Shown in pieces: positions 52,699-61,660 of a stretch of 64,000 bases of DNA. Every line of letters begins with the position of its first letter. Within the stretch, counting starts at the first letter, position 1. The position numbers and the translations under genes are program-made. Origin of the DNA: Micromonospora narathiwatensis (GTDB lineage: Bacteria > Actinomycetota > Actinomycetes > Mycobacteriales > Micromonosporaceae); NCBI RefSeq assembly GCF_900089605.1, contig NZ_LT594324.1:558001-622000 (forward strand), written 5' to 3'. A model generated the notes under the pieces. That model did no database searches and was not told where the DNA came from. It saw only the letters and a program-made list of their open reading frames with translations.

Positions 52699-52971
52699 AT
52701 GGGAGCCCTCTACACCTCGGCAGCCTTCTGGGAGTACGCCAAGGCGCAGGTGGCCTACGCGGACATCCTGCTGGCCAAGCACTCCGAGTTGGCCCTGAGC
52801 CTGTGTCGGTGCGGCCGACTCCACCCCTGTGACGACCGCCAGCACTGGCTACGGATGCGAGCCCACTTCGGGCGGTTCCTCGTCGAGCAGCGGTACAGCA
52901 GCGAAGTACAGCAACCCCACCCACCGAACCCGACTCGAAGCGACCCCAGCAGGCCGGACGACCTCGCATGA
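52699..52971 (+). CDS. Hypothetical element protein overlapping the right arm sites
   Basis: A 90-residue protein (MGALYTSAAFWEYAKAQVAY, HSELALSLCRCGRLHPCDDR) with a Cys/His cluster that may bind zinc. Its last 25 codons contain the TACAGCAG pair (52894-52914), so the C-terminus is partly dictated by the DNA site. The last gene before attR. A gene in the same position at the second element (63673-63981) has a different body but a similar arm-encoded tail. Confidence 0.65.
   Translation: MGALYTSAAFWEYAKAQVAYADILLAKHSELALSLCRCGRLHPCDDRQHWLRMRAHFGRFLVEQRYSSEVQQPHPPNPTRSDPSRPDDLA
52894..52914. repeat. Right arm-site repeats (TACAGCAG pair) of element 1
   Basis: TACAGCAG at 52894-52901 and TACAGCAA at 52907-52914, 13-bp spacing as at the left end, 84 bases before attR. 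Confidence 0.75.
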
Positions 52972-52997
52972 CACCCGGTCCGACCGGCCTGCCGAGA

Positions 52998-53041
52998 GTT
53001 CACACCGAAGAGGTCACTGGTTCGATCCCAGAATCGCCCAC
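52998..53041. repeat. attR: right attachment-site repeat
   Basis: A copy of the 3' half of tRNA-Val from the anticodon loop to the discriminator end, 34 bases identical to attL, then A instead of T, then nine more identical bases. It is not a tRNA gene since the 5' half is missing. Confidence 0.92.
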
Positions 53042-53069
53042 CAAGATTATTCGGACATATCTGTCACCG

Positions 53070-53098
53070 AAAGGCCCAGCTCTTTGAGCTGGGCCTTT
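53070..53098 (+). terminator. Terminator that probably belonged to tRNA-Val before insertion
   Basis: A perfect 13-bp stem (AAAGGCCCAGCTC / GAGCTGGGCCTTT) with a TTT loop lies 29 bases after attR, where the tRNA's own terminator should sit in an empty site. Confidence 0.8.
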
Positions 53099-53290
53099 GT
53101 CTTGTGCCATCCGGCGATAGATCCGTTAGAAAAAAGTTGTCCGGATTGCCTGGCGCGAACCGTCTTCCTCGACCTTCCGAAGTTGGAAACGCGGGAGGCT
53201 GTTGCAGGCGGAATGGGACCTGGAGCGGACCGTCTCGTCCTGATTGGCCGCCTGGTGCAACAGCGGCTGTGCGGTCGTTAGGGTCGCGAG

Positions 53291-54040
53291 GTGGGTCAGG
53301 GCACTGGGCGTGGTGTGGAGCATCCCTTGACCGGGGGTTGTTTGACAGCGGGTGTGGTGCGGGTTGGAGACACGGTGCGCCGCCCGGCGTCGCCGGCGTC
53401 GCGTTTCGTGGCGCGTCTGTTGGCCCATCTCGCCGTGAAGGGTTTCGAGGGGTGCCCTCAGCATCTGGGGTGGGACGAAGACGGGCGTGATGTGTTGTCG
53501 TTCGTGCCCGGCGACGTTCCACCACGGTGGCAGCGTTTCACCGACGACCAGGTCGGCCGGGCGGCGATGCTGCTGCGACGGTTGCATGACGCCACACGAG
53601 ATTTGTTGCCCGGCGTGCGGGGGGAGGTGGTTTGCCATCACGACCCGGGTCCGAACAACACGGTCTTCCGCGGTGGTCAGCCGGTCGCGTTCATCGACTT
53701 TGACTTCGCGGCGCCTGGGCACCTGTTGGAGGACGTGGGGTACATGGCGTGGGCGTGGTGCATTTCGTCGCGGCCCGACCGGGGGCCCGCGGCAGAACAG
53801 GCCCGCCAGGTGCGGATCCTGGCGGACGCCTACGGCTTGAGCCCGACCGACCGCGACCGGCTACCAGCCGCCATCCGTGAGCGTCTGCACCGCAACGAAG
53901 CGTTCTGGCGCGTCATGCTCGACGACGGCTCATCCCCGATCCCGCGCGCACGCTGTTCGGATGTGCTCGCCTGGACCCAACGCGAACTCGCCCACACCGA
54001 GGCCAACGAAGAGACGTTCATCGCCGCACTGCATTCGTGA
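53291..54040 (+). CDS. Aminoglycoside phosphotransferase-family (APH) kinase
   Basis: A 249-residue kinase-fold protein starting at GTG 53291. It lacks a clear N-terminal P-loop-like strand region of larger kinases but has LLRRLHDATRDL, the catalytic loop VCHHDPGPNNTVF (Brenner-type H-x-D-x4-N) and the metal-binding FIDFDFAAPG. Members phosphorylate antibiotics, choline or sugars. The substrate here is unknown. It lies just outside attR and probably belongs to the host side. Confidence 0.85.
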   Translation: MGQGTGRGVEHPLTGGCLTAGVVRVGDTVRRPASPASRFVARLLAHLAVKGFEGCPQHLGWDEDGRDVLSFVPGDVPPRWQRFTDDQVGRAAMLLRRLHDATRDLLPGVRGEVVCHHDPGPNNTVFRGGQPVAFIDFDFAAPGHLLEDVGYMAWAWCISSRPDRGPAAEQARQVRILADAYGLSPTDRDRLPAAIRERLHRNEAFWRVMLDDGSSPIPRARCSDVLAWTQRELAHTEANEETFIAALHS

Positions 54041-54147
54041 AACCGGGCGCCGTTTCGATCGATGGACAGGACGCTGCGCGACGCGTGGTCCTGCGGCGGA
54101 TGTGGACGCCTTAGGGTCGCAGCCGAGGTTGATGAGACTGCTCGGTT

Positions 54148-54787
54148 GTGCGCTCGGCTGAGGTCATCGAACAGCTCGACGCCGCTGCCGGGGAGTTTCT
54201 GTTTCCGGACCTCGGCCACGGCCACTACTACGCCGTCGATGCTCGGCTGCATGGGTACCGATGCCAGGCGGTGGGCCCTCATCGTCGAGACCGTTGGCTA
54301 CTCGCCACGGGCCGGCAACGTCGTCGACGTGCTTCACGTATTCGGCGTCTGCCTGACCAGCGGCGAACCTGGCTACGAAAACGGTGACTTTCACGAACGA
54401 GTAGACAACTGGGACCAGATAGAGGACCCCGACGAGCCGGAGACCTACCGGGGCGGGCCGGTCGTGGTTCGCGGCCAGCCGATCGCTGTTGCTGCCGAGC
54501 CGGGCGAGGATCTGGTCGACGTACTGCGTCAGCTCGTCCCGCGTCATCGTGAGTTGCTCCTCGCCGATGAGGGAGAGCTACGGCGCCGGATCCCAGCCGA
54601 CCTACCGGAGGTTCTGCGGCTGGACCAGTGGAACCACCCCGACGTGGCCAGCGGGCTACGCCCCAGCGAGTCTGAGACCTTCCAACAGATCGCCGATGTC
54701 CTGGCGACCGGCGACGTCAGCCGGTACGCGCCCAGCTTGCCGCCCAACACGCACTGGTCCAACTGGCCAGAATCGGGGAGCCTGTAG
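54148..54787 (+). pseudogene. Frameshifted DUF7003-like gene
   Basis: The N-terminal piece (GTG 54148; VIEQLDAAAGEFLFPDLGHG, YYAVDARLHGYR) and the C-terminal piece in the next frame (DARRWALIVETVGYSPRAGN, VLHVFGVCLTSGEPGYENGD, LDQWNHPDVASG) together make one continuous DUF7003-like protein of ~212 residues. The phase changes near 54262, between HGYR and DARRW, consistent with a 2-base loss or 1-base gain. Without repair the first frame ends at 54387. It is either a decayed gene or a sequencing error. Confidence 0.8.
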
Positions 54788-55789
54788 CTTTGCTTCACCT
54801 CCTACCGGAGAGTGAGGACCGCGCACCGGCGGCGCGAATCTGCGCCCCCGGCGCGGCCTGAGCGCCTCCCGGGCGTCCGAGGCGGCGACACGGGCGCGGG
54901 GTTCCTGTCCGACCGCAGGCTGGAAGCACGGCCCATCCATGCGAATCTTCGGCCGTGCCAGTCAGGACGCACGTTCTCGGCAGATCGGTCGGCGATACCG
55001 CGCTACTCGCGGATCCGTTTCCAGATGGTGTTCGCAGCCGACGCGATGAGCGCAACGACGACGACGGAACACGAACACGCCCTTGCCGTCGTCCTGCCCC
55101 GGTTCGGCGACGTCCTCGACACCAGCAACTTCGAGCTCACCTCTGACTCACCCCAGCTGAGCCCGCCGTGTTCCATTCCCGAGCACATGGTCTCGCCTCG
55201 CCGACGGTGTGACCTGAGGAGAGCCTGGCCAGATGCGTTCCATCACTGTCTTGTCCGCCAGCTTCGGTGAGCCGTGCGCTGGCCAGCACCACGCTGTTCG
55301 CGATCTGGACGTCGCGGCCGGCACCGGCGCTCGTGGTGGATGCGTTCTCCTGGATCGACCAGCAACCGGAGGTTGGCCGTAGATGGACTTGTCGCCGCTG
55401 ATCCTGGCCGCGACGATGCCGTCCTTGCCCGCGCTGTCGGTCACGGCGACCGCGGTGCTGGTGGTGGTCGACGCGGACACCGCGCGGCGCTGCTGGCCCA
55501 CGCGCGTTCAGGTCCAGCAGCTGGAATCGCCAGTCGGGAAGCGGCGCCAGGTCAAGTGCTCCGCGGGTGATCACGCTGCGGTGGCCGCGGCCGGGCAGCG
55601 TGTACGCAGGCGGGCGGGTAGTCGACGACGGGACGTGACCGAGCCGGCATCCTTCGTGCGGCTGTCCACTTCTGCGCCGTTCGGAAACCGAGACGCGCCA
55701 ACGCTTTCTGCCCGTCAGCGAACCGGTATGTTCGAACACCTGGCATGCCTTGAGGTTGCCAGATGCGAGTCTGACACCAGGAGCGGATA
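54788..55789. other. 1-kb stretch with no intact gene; possible degraded minus-strand gene
   Basis: No frame is convincing throughout. On the minus strand near 55148-55501 a frame gives STAVAVTDSAGKDGIVAARI and SGDKSIYGQPPVAG, and the adjacent frame continues WSIQENASTTSAGAG and DVQIANSVVLASARLTEA. Joined, they could be remnants of one frameshifted protein of unknown type. I cannot name it. The left part (54788-55140) shows nothing. Confidence 0.4.
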
Positions 55790-56764
55790 ATGGCCAGCGA
55801 GCGTCTGTGGGCGTGGGTTCGCGAGGGCGCGATCGCCCTGGTCGTTTTTGTGGTCTTCGACATCATCGGTGTCGTGCTGACTGTGATTGCGGACTTTGCC
55901 GGGCTGCTGCACCGCACTCTGGAGACCAGCGCACCGTTGGGGTATGCGATCTGGTTCGTCGTGGCGGTGTTCACGTCGGTGATGCTGTACGTGCGTGATC
56001 CGGCCCGCAGCCGTGCCGAGGGCGGACGCGCGCTGGTCGCCGCCTCGGTGGTCGCGACGCTCATCGGGCTTGCCTCTTCCCTGATATGGGGACGGACCGG
56101 CGAGCCGGTTGCGCCCGACCATCCCGGTATCACGATCACCTGGCTCGCCACCTCGGTCTTCGCCGCCGTCGTGTGGCACGTGGTCATGCTTAGCGAGTCG
56201 CGCCCGCGCATGGAGAACGCCACCGGCACGCCGACCACGGCACCCGCGCTCGTGACAGCTGCGCCTGCCTCGACCACGAAGCCCGTTCGGCGCCCGCGGT
56301 CTGGCGAGCAGGACACGGAGTTCAGGCGGGCGGGAGTCTTCGCCGCTATCGGCTGGATCGTCGGGATGACCATGTTGGTCTTCCTCGACGCCTGCTTCTT
56401 CGTCCTGGCCCCGTTCGGCGGAGCGTTGCGCCCGCTGACCGATCCCATTCTGACCGCCGCCGTCGTACTCGGACCGTTGTGGGGCGTAGCGGCGGCCCTG
56501 TGGCCGATCCCGCGCGGTGCGATCCTTCCTCTACACGCACCCGCGCTCATCGGTTCGCTATTCTGGCTGTTCGCGATCATCGGCGGCGGCGTTGTCTCCG
56601 GCATGTTCGGCATCACTGACGAAATCGACGCCGGTCTGAAGGCCGCCGCGACTGTCGCGTTCGCGTGTGGTGCTCTTCTCGGTCTGGTCGCCACGTTCGG
56701 CTGGTACCTCGAATTACGAGAGGGCCGCTCGAAGGCGCGCGCAGACGGCGCGGTGACCGCATAG
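55790..56764 (+). CDS. Multi-pass membrane protein of unknown function
   Basis: A 324-residue protein with about eight hydrophobic helices, beginning WVREGAIALVVFVVFDIIGV and including APLGYAIWFVVAVFTSVMLY, ALVAASVVATLIGLASSLIW, AAIGWIVGMTMLVFLDACFF, LTAAVVLGPLWGVAAALW and SLFWLFAIIGGGVVSGMFGI. The middle (around residues 145-180) is a Pro/Thr-rich cytoplasmic or external loop with RRPRSGEQDTEFRR. The ATG start at 55790 and stop are intact. It resembles no transporter family I can name. Confidence 0.72.
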   Translation: MASERLWAWVREGAIALVVFVVFDIIGVVLTVIADFAGLLHRTLETSAPLGYAIWFVVAVFTSVMLYVRDPARSRAEGGRALVAASVVATLIGLASSLIWGRTGEPVAPDHPGITITWLATSVFAAVVWHVVMLSESRPRMENATGTPTTAPALVTAAPASTTKPVRRPRSGEQDTEFRRAGVFAAIGWIVGMTMLVFLDACFFVLAPFGGALRPLTDPILTAAVVLGPLWGVAAALWPIPRGAILPLHAPALIGSLFWLFAIIGGGVVSGMFGITDEIDAGLKAAATVAFACGALLGLVATFGWYLELREGRSKARADGAVTA

Positions 56765-56863
56765 CCGGACCGCGCTCAGACGAGACGTACTTGAAGGTCA
56801 ATGGGGTATGGCGGTACGTGTACCGGGCCACGGCCGTTTCATGATCATGTTGTGAGGCCGAGG

Positions 56864-57412
56864 ATGGTGAACGGCCTGGTCGCTTTCGCTGCCCAGTTGC
56901 CGCGCGCTGACTACCAGGTGATGCTCCTCGACACGCTGCCGACGCTGGTCGCGCCGGGCTCAACGGACGACTACTTCGCTTTCGACGGGCCGGCCGGCTG
57001 GCGCAACGGGGAGTTCGAGTACTCCGTTGACCCTGCCAACGCGAGCTACTACCGACTCGATCGCCTTGCTGCTGGCGACCATGACGAACTGTTCGAGTTC
57101 GCCGTCCCGATGGGCGACCCGACCGAGTTGGACGCCGATGTCGTAGCGAGGCACTCCCAGGCGCCTGGCCGACCGACGGCCGTCGCCTTCGGGCTGCTCG
57201 ACATCGAAGGCCCCTGGTTCAGGCGGGAACGGCACTGGGGCCTGTTCCACTTCCTGCTCGACGGACACCACAAGATGGCAGCTGCCGCGGCCAACAACGC
57301 GCCATTGAGGCTGCTTACCTTCGTTTCGGCCGGTGAGTCGCTGGCTTGTGACGAGGAACTGCTGCGCCCGGAGATCATCATGGCGGACGGCCGAGGCAAG
57401 CCGGACCGATGA
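56864..57412 (+). CDS. Conserved hypothetical soluble protein
   Basis: A 182-residue protein starting at ATG 56864 (MVNGLVAFAAQLPRADYQVM) with GAGG upstream. It contains TDDYFAFDGPAGWRNGEFEY, DRLAAGDHDELFEFAVPMGD and RHWGLFHFLLDGHHKMAAAA. No signal or membrane segment. I do not recognise it. It sits upstream of the DUF4279-like pseudogene in an accessory zone. Confidence 0.65.
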   Translation: MVNGLVAFAAQLPRADYQVMLLDTLPTLVAPGSTDDYFAFDGPAGWRNGEFEYSVDPANASYYRLDRLAAGDHDELFEFAVPMGDPTELDADVVARHSQAPGRPTAVAFGLLDIEGPWFRRERHWGLFHFLLDGHHKMAAAAANNAPLRLLTFVSAGESLACDEELLRPEIIMADGRGKPDR

Positions 57413-57443
57413 CAGCCGCAGAGCTTCCGGATCGGGTCGCCCG

Positions 57444-57922
57444 GTGTTGATCTCCCAATACGTCTACTTCGCGCTGAAATCAACAAGCATGCCCGCATCG
57501 GCGATCACCGCCCGCCTGGGGATCGACCCGGACGAAGCCGTGGTCCGAGGCAGCCGCCGCCCGGCTGATCCCGTGATCCGGCGGCGCACTGCTGGAAGGT
57601 GGTCTGCCGAACGCCTGGAATGACCGTTGATGAGCAGATGGCACACATCGTTGATCGCTTGTTCGTGCACGCGCCGCAGATCGGCATTCTCGCGGCAGAA
57701 CTCGACCAGACAGACGGCGGTCCCGGATCGGCCGTCCTTCAAGTCGTGCGGATTTTCGAGGATCCTGCGGGCGAACCGGAAGACCTGTCCGGGCCGGATG
57801 ACGGGCTGGAGAAGCTGCCCGGACAGCATCAGCTGCTGGGCTGGCACCTTGACCGGCGGACGCTCGAGTTCCTGCAGCTCGCGGGCGCCGAGCTGGACAT
57901 CGACGAGTACGCCTACGACTGA
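57444..57922 (+). pseudogene. Frameshifted DUF4279-like gene
   Basis: A GTG at 57444 opens LISQYVYFALKSTSMPASAI, TARLGIDPDEAVVRGSRRPA, DPVIRR; the frame then ends at 57623. Another frame resumes with HCWKVVCRTPGMTVDEQMAH and AAELDQTDGGPGSAVLQVVR to the stop at 57922, completing the DUF4279-like protein (~159 residues). The phase change lies near 57585, before HCWKVVC. DUF4279 proteins are often accessory, with uncertain roles. It is the second gene with an internal frameshift within 4 kb. Confidence 0.78.
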
Positions 57923-58111
57923 CTGTGCCGAAGCACCCGGAGCGCGGAGTACAACGTGTCCCAGACATGCTGGCTGCGGCAGCCCCTCGGCACTGGCGCG
58001 GGCTGACCGGACTGTGACGCCTGGTCGGCGGGAGATGCGGCTACCGGCTCTTGCCCGACTCTGGCCGTACGCCCTGAGGGGCCGTCGGGCCGGGATCGGC
58101 TGAGCGGCAGG

Positions 58112-58438
58112 TCAGGACAGCGGCAGGTCGACCCGTCGGCCCATCCCGAGTTCTGGTGCTCTCTCGTCGGTGACCATGGCGAAGGCGCCGGCCGGCACGC
58201 TGTCGAGTGTCGCTACCCGGGAAGCGGCGGCCAGCAGGCTGGCCTCGTTCGCCCCGGTGATGAAGAAGATGTAGACGTCGCCGTACTCTTCGCCTTCGTC
58301 GTACACCTCGACCGCACCTTCGTCCTCCAGCTCGATCAGGAAGTCCTCGACCTGGTCGATCCAGGCAACCGGATAGACGTCGGGCGCGGTGTCCGGAGTC
58401 GGTGCGAGCGGGACGTGGATCTCGACGATGTCTGCCAT
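58112..58438 (-). CDS. Hypothetical acidic protein
   Basis: A 108-residue protein starting at ATG 58438 (MADIVEIHVPLAPTPDTAPD), with an in-frame ATG 15 bases upstream as alternative. It is strongly acidic (VEDFLIELEDEGAVEVYDEG, EEYGDVYIFFITGANEASLL) and ends RVDLPLS. The size, charge and alpha/beta pattern recall small immunity or regulatory proteins, but no family is recognised. It lies next to a truncated insertion sequence. Confidence 0.62.
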   Translation of the reverse strand: MADIVEIHVPLAPTPDTAPDVYPVAWIDQVEDFLIELEDEGAVEVYDEGEEYGDVYIFFITGANEASLLAAASRVATLDSVPAGAFAMVTDERAPELGMGRRVDLPLS

Positions 58439-58599
58439 GACGACATGATCCATCAGGCGGGAACCATGGCAGCCGCCGTGCCCGACGCTTCGGTTGTGGC
58501 CAGGATGTACTCTGCGCGGCAGATCAGTACGCCGGCGTGGACCTGATGGTTTACTTCCCCGTGCTGACCACGATTGTCTGCAGGTTGGCAGCGAGCTTC

Positions 58600-59049
58600 T
58601 CAAGCGATGCGGACTGCTGCAGCACGTGAAGCGCGTCGGAGGGTGGCGAGGTTTTCATAGATGACTGCGGTGTTGGGTCGGGTCGCGGTGTGCGCGGCGA
58701 TTCCGACTGACAGCGCGTCGGCCTGGTCGGTTTTGCGGCCGTGCCCCGTCGAGAGCATCCGCACGCGGCGGGCTAGCTTCGCAGGCACGTCGACCACGTC
58801 GATGTGGTCGGCGGTCAGTCTGGCGGTCAGCGCGGCGCCAAGGCCGGTAGCGCCTTCAACCGCCCAGGTCGCGTGCGGCCAACGGCCGGCGAAGCGACGC
58901 AGTTGCCGGTAGCCGTCGCGGTTGACCTCGACGCGGATCGCGGCCAGGGGCTGGAGTCGGTTGTCCACCGCGACGGCGGTCCAGGAAGCCTTGTGGGGAT
59001 CGATCGCAATGACGACCGGAGCAGATGCTGAGGGCGGGGCCGGGGGCAC
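58600..59049 (-). pseudogene. Truncated IS110-family transposase
   Basis: Only the N-terminal ~145 residues of an IS110-type (DEDD) transposase remain: VIAIDPHKASWTAVAVDNRL with the first catalytic Asp, WAVEGATGLG with the Glu, and VPAKLARRVRMLSTGHGRKTDQADA with further Asp residues. The gene breaks off near 58620 and the C-terminal serine domain is missing, so it is inactive. It starts at GTG 59049 with AAGGAG upstream. The flanking 59050-59340 has no gene. Confidence 0.88.
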
Positions 59050-59348
59050 GGGCTTCTCCTTGCGGAACCGGATAGGGGGTTCCGGCGAGGAGGGCAGACC
59101 AACTTCGGGCTAAACAGACCTCTCTCGAGCCACTCTCGCCGGCGGTTGTGGCCGGGGCGCAGGCCGTTCGAGGGCCAGCCCGTGGGCGGCAGGTGTTTCC
59201 CGAGCGGCCCCGACCACAACCTCGGAGATCATGGCTGCAGACCCTGATCTCCGCCACCAATTCAACAAGTTGGAGTCCTCTCTGCTGCCAACGCCTTGAC
59301 ACAGAGAGGTGCCGTTAGCGATACAGACCCCGCCAGTACGGCAGCCCG

Positions 59349-59621
59349 GTGCGGGTCCGGCAGGTCGTCACGGCGCTCACGTCGGGACAGATCAGCAATG
59401 ACGTCTACCATGCCGACGACGTGCAGCGGGTCCAGGACGAGATCGCCGCCGGCACGGCGAAGCTCGACCCCGCCTGGCGGCGGGACACCGCGGAAGGGCG
59501 AGCGGCGATTCGGGCGTTCAAGCGTCGACGGGAACGCCGGCGGGTCATCACCGCCGTGGTCGTCGCCGGGCTGGGATTGGCCGCGCTGGTGCTCTTCGCC
59601 GTACTCCTGTCGAAGTCCTGA
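59349..59621 (+). CDS. Small hypothetical protein with C-terminal membrane helix
   Basis: A 90-residue protein starting at GTG 59349. The first part (VVTALTSGQISNDVYHADDV, QRVQDEIAAGTAKLDPAWRR) is helical, followed by Arg-rich RRRERRRVI and one transmembrane helix (VVVAGLGLAALVLFAVLL). Likely tail-anchored. Function unknown. Confidence 0.55.
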   Translation: MRVRQVVTALTSGQISNDVYHADDVQRVQDEIAAGTAKLDPAWRRDTAEGRAAIRAFKRRRERRRVITAVVVAGLGLAALVLFAVLLSKS

Positions 59622-59643
59622 CTATCGAGGACACGGCGTCGGC

Positions 59644-60110
59644 TCAGCTGTAGGGGCGCAGCTTGGGCCAGAGCGTCGCCCAGGATTCGATGGGGTCGCG
59701 GCAGACCCGTACGTCGTTGTCCTGCTCCTCGTTGGGGATGTCGACGCCGTTGTCGACGTCGACAGCTTTGACGCACGAGCCGAAGAGGTCATCGAGCCCG
59801 TCGGCGTAGCCCACGGCCACGACCACGGTTGCGGTCTCCGGCGGTTGGCCGCGGAACCAGAGTTCGTTGTGTCCGCTGTACACGTCTGGGAGGTCGGTGG
59901 GCCCGTATCGGTCGAGGGCGCCGGCCTCGCCGTAGTTGGCGGTGAGGACGATCGCCCGCGCCCGTTCGTCCGGGGGTAGATCGGCGGCCGCCTGGGAGAT
60001 CTGGGCGACGTAGGCCGGCCAGTGGCGAGCAGGACGGCGAGCGGCGCCACGACCCGCCAGGCGATCGCCGGTCGGGCGGCGGCCTGCGTGACGGCGGGTT
60101 CGGCGGTTTG
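59644..60110 (-). pseudogene. Fragment of a glycosyltransferase-39-type membrane protein
   Basis: The minus-strand frame to 59644 gives HWPAYVAQISQAAADLPPDE, RARAIVLTANYGEAGALDRY, YSGHNELWFRG and VVVAVGYADGLDDLFGSCVK, the C-terminal outer domain of PMT/ArnT-like family 39 transferases. The preceding segment, ARPAIAWRVVAPLAVLLA, lies in a different frame with the change near 60025, and the rest of the N-terminal membrane domain is absent. It is a frameshifted and truncated remnant. Confidence 0.75.
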
Positions 60111-60455
60111 AATCGCCGGCACCTGTCGACCGTAACGGCTTGAGGCCAGGTACACAGTTCGGCAAGATCGCTCGGGCACGCCGTGCGGCGATCAGGGTCG
60201 CTACCGAAACCGGGGCGCGACTCGGTCCGGCCACCGAGACGCTGCGTGCCGAGGCGCGCCTGTGGCTACGCCACAGCGACCAGATGAAGGTCATCGCCCG
60301 TAAGGCCGACCGGCTGCGGATGACCGCGTTGGAGGCATGTTTGGCCCTGCGGCCGTGCCATCATCGGTGGCGCGCGGTGCGACGCCGAACCGGCGAGACG
60401 GCTACTACAGGCCCGTGAGCTGCTGGGACGCGGTTCGGATTCTGCCAAGTATGGT

Positions 60456-60530
60456 CCACGCAGGTCAAAGGCCACTTCCCGGGTTCGGGAGGTGGCCTTT
60501 CTGCTGTCGTACAGCAGCTTTGTACAGCAG
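60456..60530. repeat. Duplicate of the element left end (terminator plus arm repeats)
   Basis: Starting at CCACGCAGGTCAAAGG, this matches the sequence just inside attL of element 1 (40025-40099) almost base for base. It includes the same hairpin (60467-60500) and the TACAGCAG pair (60510-60517 and 60523-60530). The tRNA part of the attachment site is missing here. Confidence 0.85.
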
Positions 60531-60535
60531 CCCGG

Positions 60536-60724
60536 TCATTGTGCGAGGGATTCGCCGAGGCGTTTGAGGGCGTCTCTGGTCGCCTTCGTCGATACCTGGG
60601 TGTAGATCTCCATCGTCACCGAGAAGCGGGCGTGCAGGAGGACCTGCATGGCGACTCTCGGGTGGACGTCGAGGTCGGCCAGCAACGTGGCGCAGGTACG
60701 CCGCGCGTCGTGAACGGTGATCGG
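60536..60724 (-). pseudogene. 3' fragment of a second integrase
   Basis: About 60 codons nearly identical to the end of the element 1 integrase: HDARRTCATLLADLDVHPRV, then LLHARFSVTMEIYTQVSTKA with the catalytic His-Arg, His and Tyr. Similarity stops abruptly at about 60724, after GTGATCGG, and unrelated sequence follows. The Arg-containing first half is missing, so it cannot act. Confidence 0.9.
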
Positions 60725-60748
60725 ACGTCGCACGATGGAGGGCACGCT

Positions 60749-61156
60749 TCAGACAAGCTCAGGGCTGGAGCAGGTGGCGAAGCTCAGCCACTGGGCGTCC
60801 TGGACGGTCGGCCCTGTGCAGGTTTGGCGCTCCACGTGCCCGGAGCCGAACCGGTCAGCCCGGGCGTCGGTGGTCACCTCTACCTGCCCGTCAACTGTAA
60901 CCGCATAGTTAGTGGTGATGGGGTCGCCTTCGGTGGTGGGACGTGTGATGGCCAGTCGGGCCGGTTGCCGGGCACCGGCGGCCTCGATGACGCATTGCAC
61001 CGCGGAGGCTGGCACCTTCTGGCCTTGGCTGAGGATGAGTGTTCCGCAGTCTTGCGTGCTCGGCTCGGCCGGTGGTACGGACGGCGGGGTTGGCTGGGCC
61101 GTACAGCCGGCCAGAAGCAGCGTGGCGGCCAGCGCCATGATTCCTTCGTTCCTCAT
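60749..61156 (-). CDS. Small secreted lipoprotein
   Basis: A 135-residue protein starting at ATG 61156. MALAATLLLAGC forms a lipoprotein signal with the lipobox LLAGC; an internal ATG seven codons in with AAGGA at good spacing may be the true start. The mature part contains two pairs of Cys (DCGTLILSQGQKVPASAVQC and TCTGPTVQDAQWLSFATC) that could form disulfides. Function unknown; it belongs to the element 2 region. Confidence 0.7.
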   Translation of the reverse strand: MRNEGIMALAATLLLAGCTAQPTPPSVPPAEPSTQDCGTLILSQGQKVPASAVQCVIEAAGARQPARLAITRPTTEGDPITTNYAVTVDGQVEVTTDARADRFGSGHVERQTCTGPTVQDAQWLSFATCSSPELV

Positions 61157-61660
61157 GTGGGTTGGACGTCGGTCTGGCCCGGCGTGGTTCCGCACACCGC
61201 CCGGGGTGGCCGGCGGGTGGTGGCGGCGTTTCCGCGATGAGGGCCCCAAGGCGGGATGGACCGCACCCGATCCGTGCCCGATGCAGCGGTCAATATCGGC
61301 CAACGGCGGCCGTCATACAGCTTGGCCGTCTCGCTCTCTGCACTCAGTGCCAGCTAGCACCACTCAAGTGGATCAATACGATTCCCAAGCTGAGCGTGCA
61401 CACCTCAAGGATCGCCACGTGACCAGCGAGGAAGTTCGGCCGTGCCGCGAGGTCGCCGCAGGTCACGGGAGAGGCCGTCTAAGTTCCGCTTCAACCTATG
61501 AGTACAGCAGGCGAAGCCGCTGGCGCTTGGCTCCGTGGCCTGTCGCCCGGCGGCGGTCTGTGAAGCACCGTCAATAGAGGGGTACCGTCGGTGGCGGCAT
61601 GGTTGCCGGTAGTCGTGCTTGGTGGCCCGCCGCATCTGACCGCTGTCCGAGGGGATCGCT
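61157..61660. other. Intergenic region, no gene seen
   Basis: The 504-bp divergent gap between the lipoprotein and the XRE regulator must hold both promoters. It is patchily A/T-richer near 61300-61420. No coding-like frame, strong palindrome or RNA is visible. Confidence 0.4.

Larger units (their letters stand above)
39985..53041. mobile_element. Integrated actinomycete element (AICE-like) in tRNA-Val, ~13 kb
   Basis: Direct repeats of the tRNA-Val 3' half bound a block with an integrase, an Xis-like protein and a RepSA-type initiator at one end, and a Nudix hydrolase, XRE regulator and small genes at the other. This is the core of an AICE of the pSAM2 type. A translocase gene of the FtsK/TraB kind is not seen, so it probably cannot conjugate on its own. 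The middle carries more A/T-rich cargo of unknown function. Arm-site repeats lie just inside both ends. Confidence 0.88.

Noticed and set aside
52998..53041. Possible second tRNA gene
   Set aside because: Only the 3' half of tRNA-Val is present and a T-stem pair is broken; it is the attR repeat.
60140..60418. 92-codon plus-strand frame between the GT39-type fragment and element 2
   Set aside because: No recognisable domain or good start signal; it may be part of a degraded gene but cannot be supported.
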